Shown in pieces: positions 5,971 to 6,170 of a stretch of 6,170 nt of DNA. The notes below the pieces were generated by a model. The model searched no databases. It had not been told where the DNA came from and saw only the letters and a list, made by a program, of their open reading frames with translations. The stretch is from the NCBI GenBank assembly GCA_021323155.1, contig JAJTCI010000148.1, positions 1 to 6,170 on the forward strand, in the 5' to 3' direction. Position 1 is the stretch's first letter. Every line of letters starts with the position of its first letter. The position numbers and the translations under genes are program-made. The DNA comes from Chitinophagaceae bacterium (GTDB taxonomy: Bacteria > Bacteroidota > Bacteroidia > Chitinophagales > Chitinophagaceae).

Positions 5971-6170
5971 ATTGCTGCACGGGCAGGCGGTTCGCGAGGC
6001 TGCGGGCGAGGGTCATCTCATCAGCATATTCCAGTTCACCGCCAAAAGCGATACCCCGCGCAATGGTGGTCACCCGGCAGGAGTGAGGCTGGAGTTTTTT
6101 CTGGATATAGTAGATCGTTGTGTCACCCTGGATATTGGGATTGAGCGCGAATATCAGTTCTTCGGTTTCT
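5957..6170 (-). CDS. recR: Recombination mediator RecR, C-terminal 70 residues
   Basis: The frame runs in from the window edge and ends at TAA (5957-5959). It encodes the end of the RecR Toprim domain and the C-terminal segment: TEELIFALNPNIQGDTTIYY, then IARGIAFGGELEYADEMTLA, and finally NRLPVQQYVKG. These are hallmark RecR segments (NPN-x-x-GDTT, ARG-x-x-x-GGELEYADE). RecR is a cytoplasmic ring-forming protein that works with RecO (and RecF) to load RecA on gapped DNA during repair. The N-terminal helix-hairpin-helix and zinc-finger parts lie outside the window. It is a housekeeping gene, on the same strand as the envelope operon but separated from it by 135 bp, so a functional link is unlikely. 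Confidence 0.95.
   Translation of the reverse strand, partial: ETEELIFALNPNIQGDTTIYYIQKKLQPHSCRVTTIARGIAFGGELEYADEMTLARSLANRLPVQQYVKG

Overview
The window looks like part of a Bacteroidota chromosome, most likely Chitinophagaceae or a close relative. This rests on the DUF5777-type barrel family, YceI paralogs with Bacteroidota-style signal peptides, a two-component-regulator propeller sensor ending in a Y_Y_Y domain, a tRNA_anti-like OB-fold protein, a RecR tail with the spelling usual in that phylum, and A-rich start regions mostly lacking Shine-Dalgarno sequences. The assignment is inference from protein families; no species is claimed.

Every gene is on the minus strand. Reading with transcription, from high to low coordinates: the 3' end of recR (5957-6170, start outside the window); a 135-bp intergenic gap (5822-5956) with a few small repeats and the only plausible promoter space; then seven genes separated by 2 to 39 bp. 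These are a membrane-anchored OB-fold protein (5396-5821), a diheme c-type lipoprotein (4679-5383), a monoheme c-type lipoprotein (4285-4668), a YceI protein (3707-4258), a DUF5777 beta-barrel protein (2741-3682), a second YceI protein (2135-2701), and a large propeller sensor (2132 down to 1, running off the window).

The seven genes look like one operon for an envelope system: two outer-membrane-type heme lipoproteins carrying three copies of one heme module, two diverged YceI proteins (a family known to bind polyisoprenoid lipids) on either side of a predicted outer-membrane barrel, and a sensor starting 2 bp after the second YceI stop. A working idea is an isoprenoid- or quinone-linked redox system at the outer membrane with its own sensor. 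Only the gene content and spacing are seen; the function is inferred. No RNA gene, mobile element, CRISPR array or confident terminator was found. Open frames on the plus strand are shadows of the minus-strand genes.
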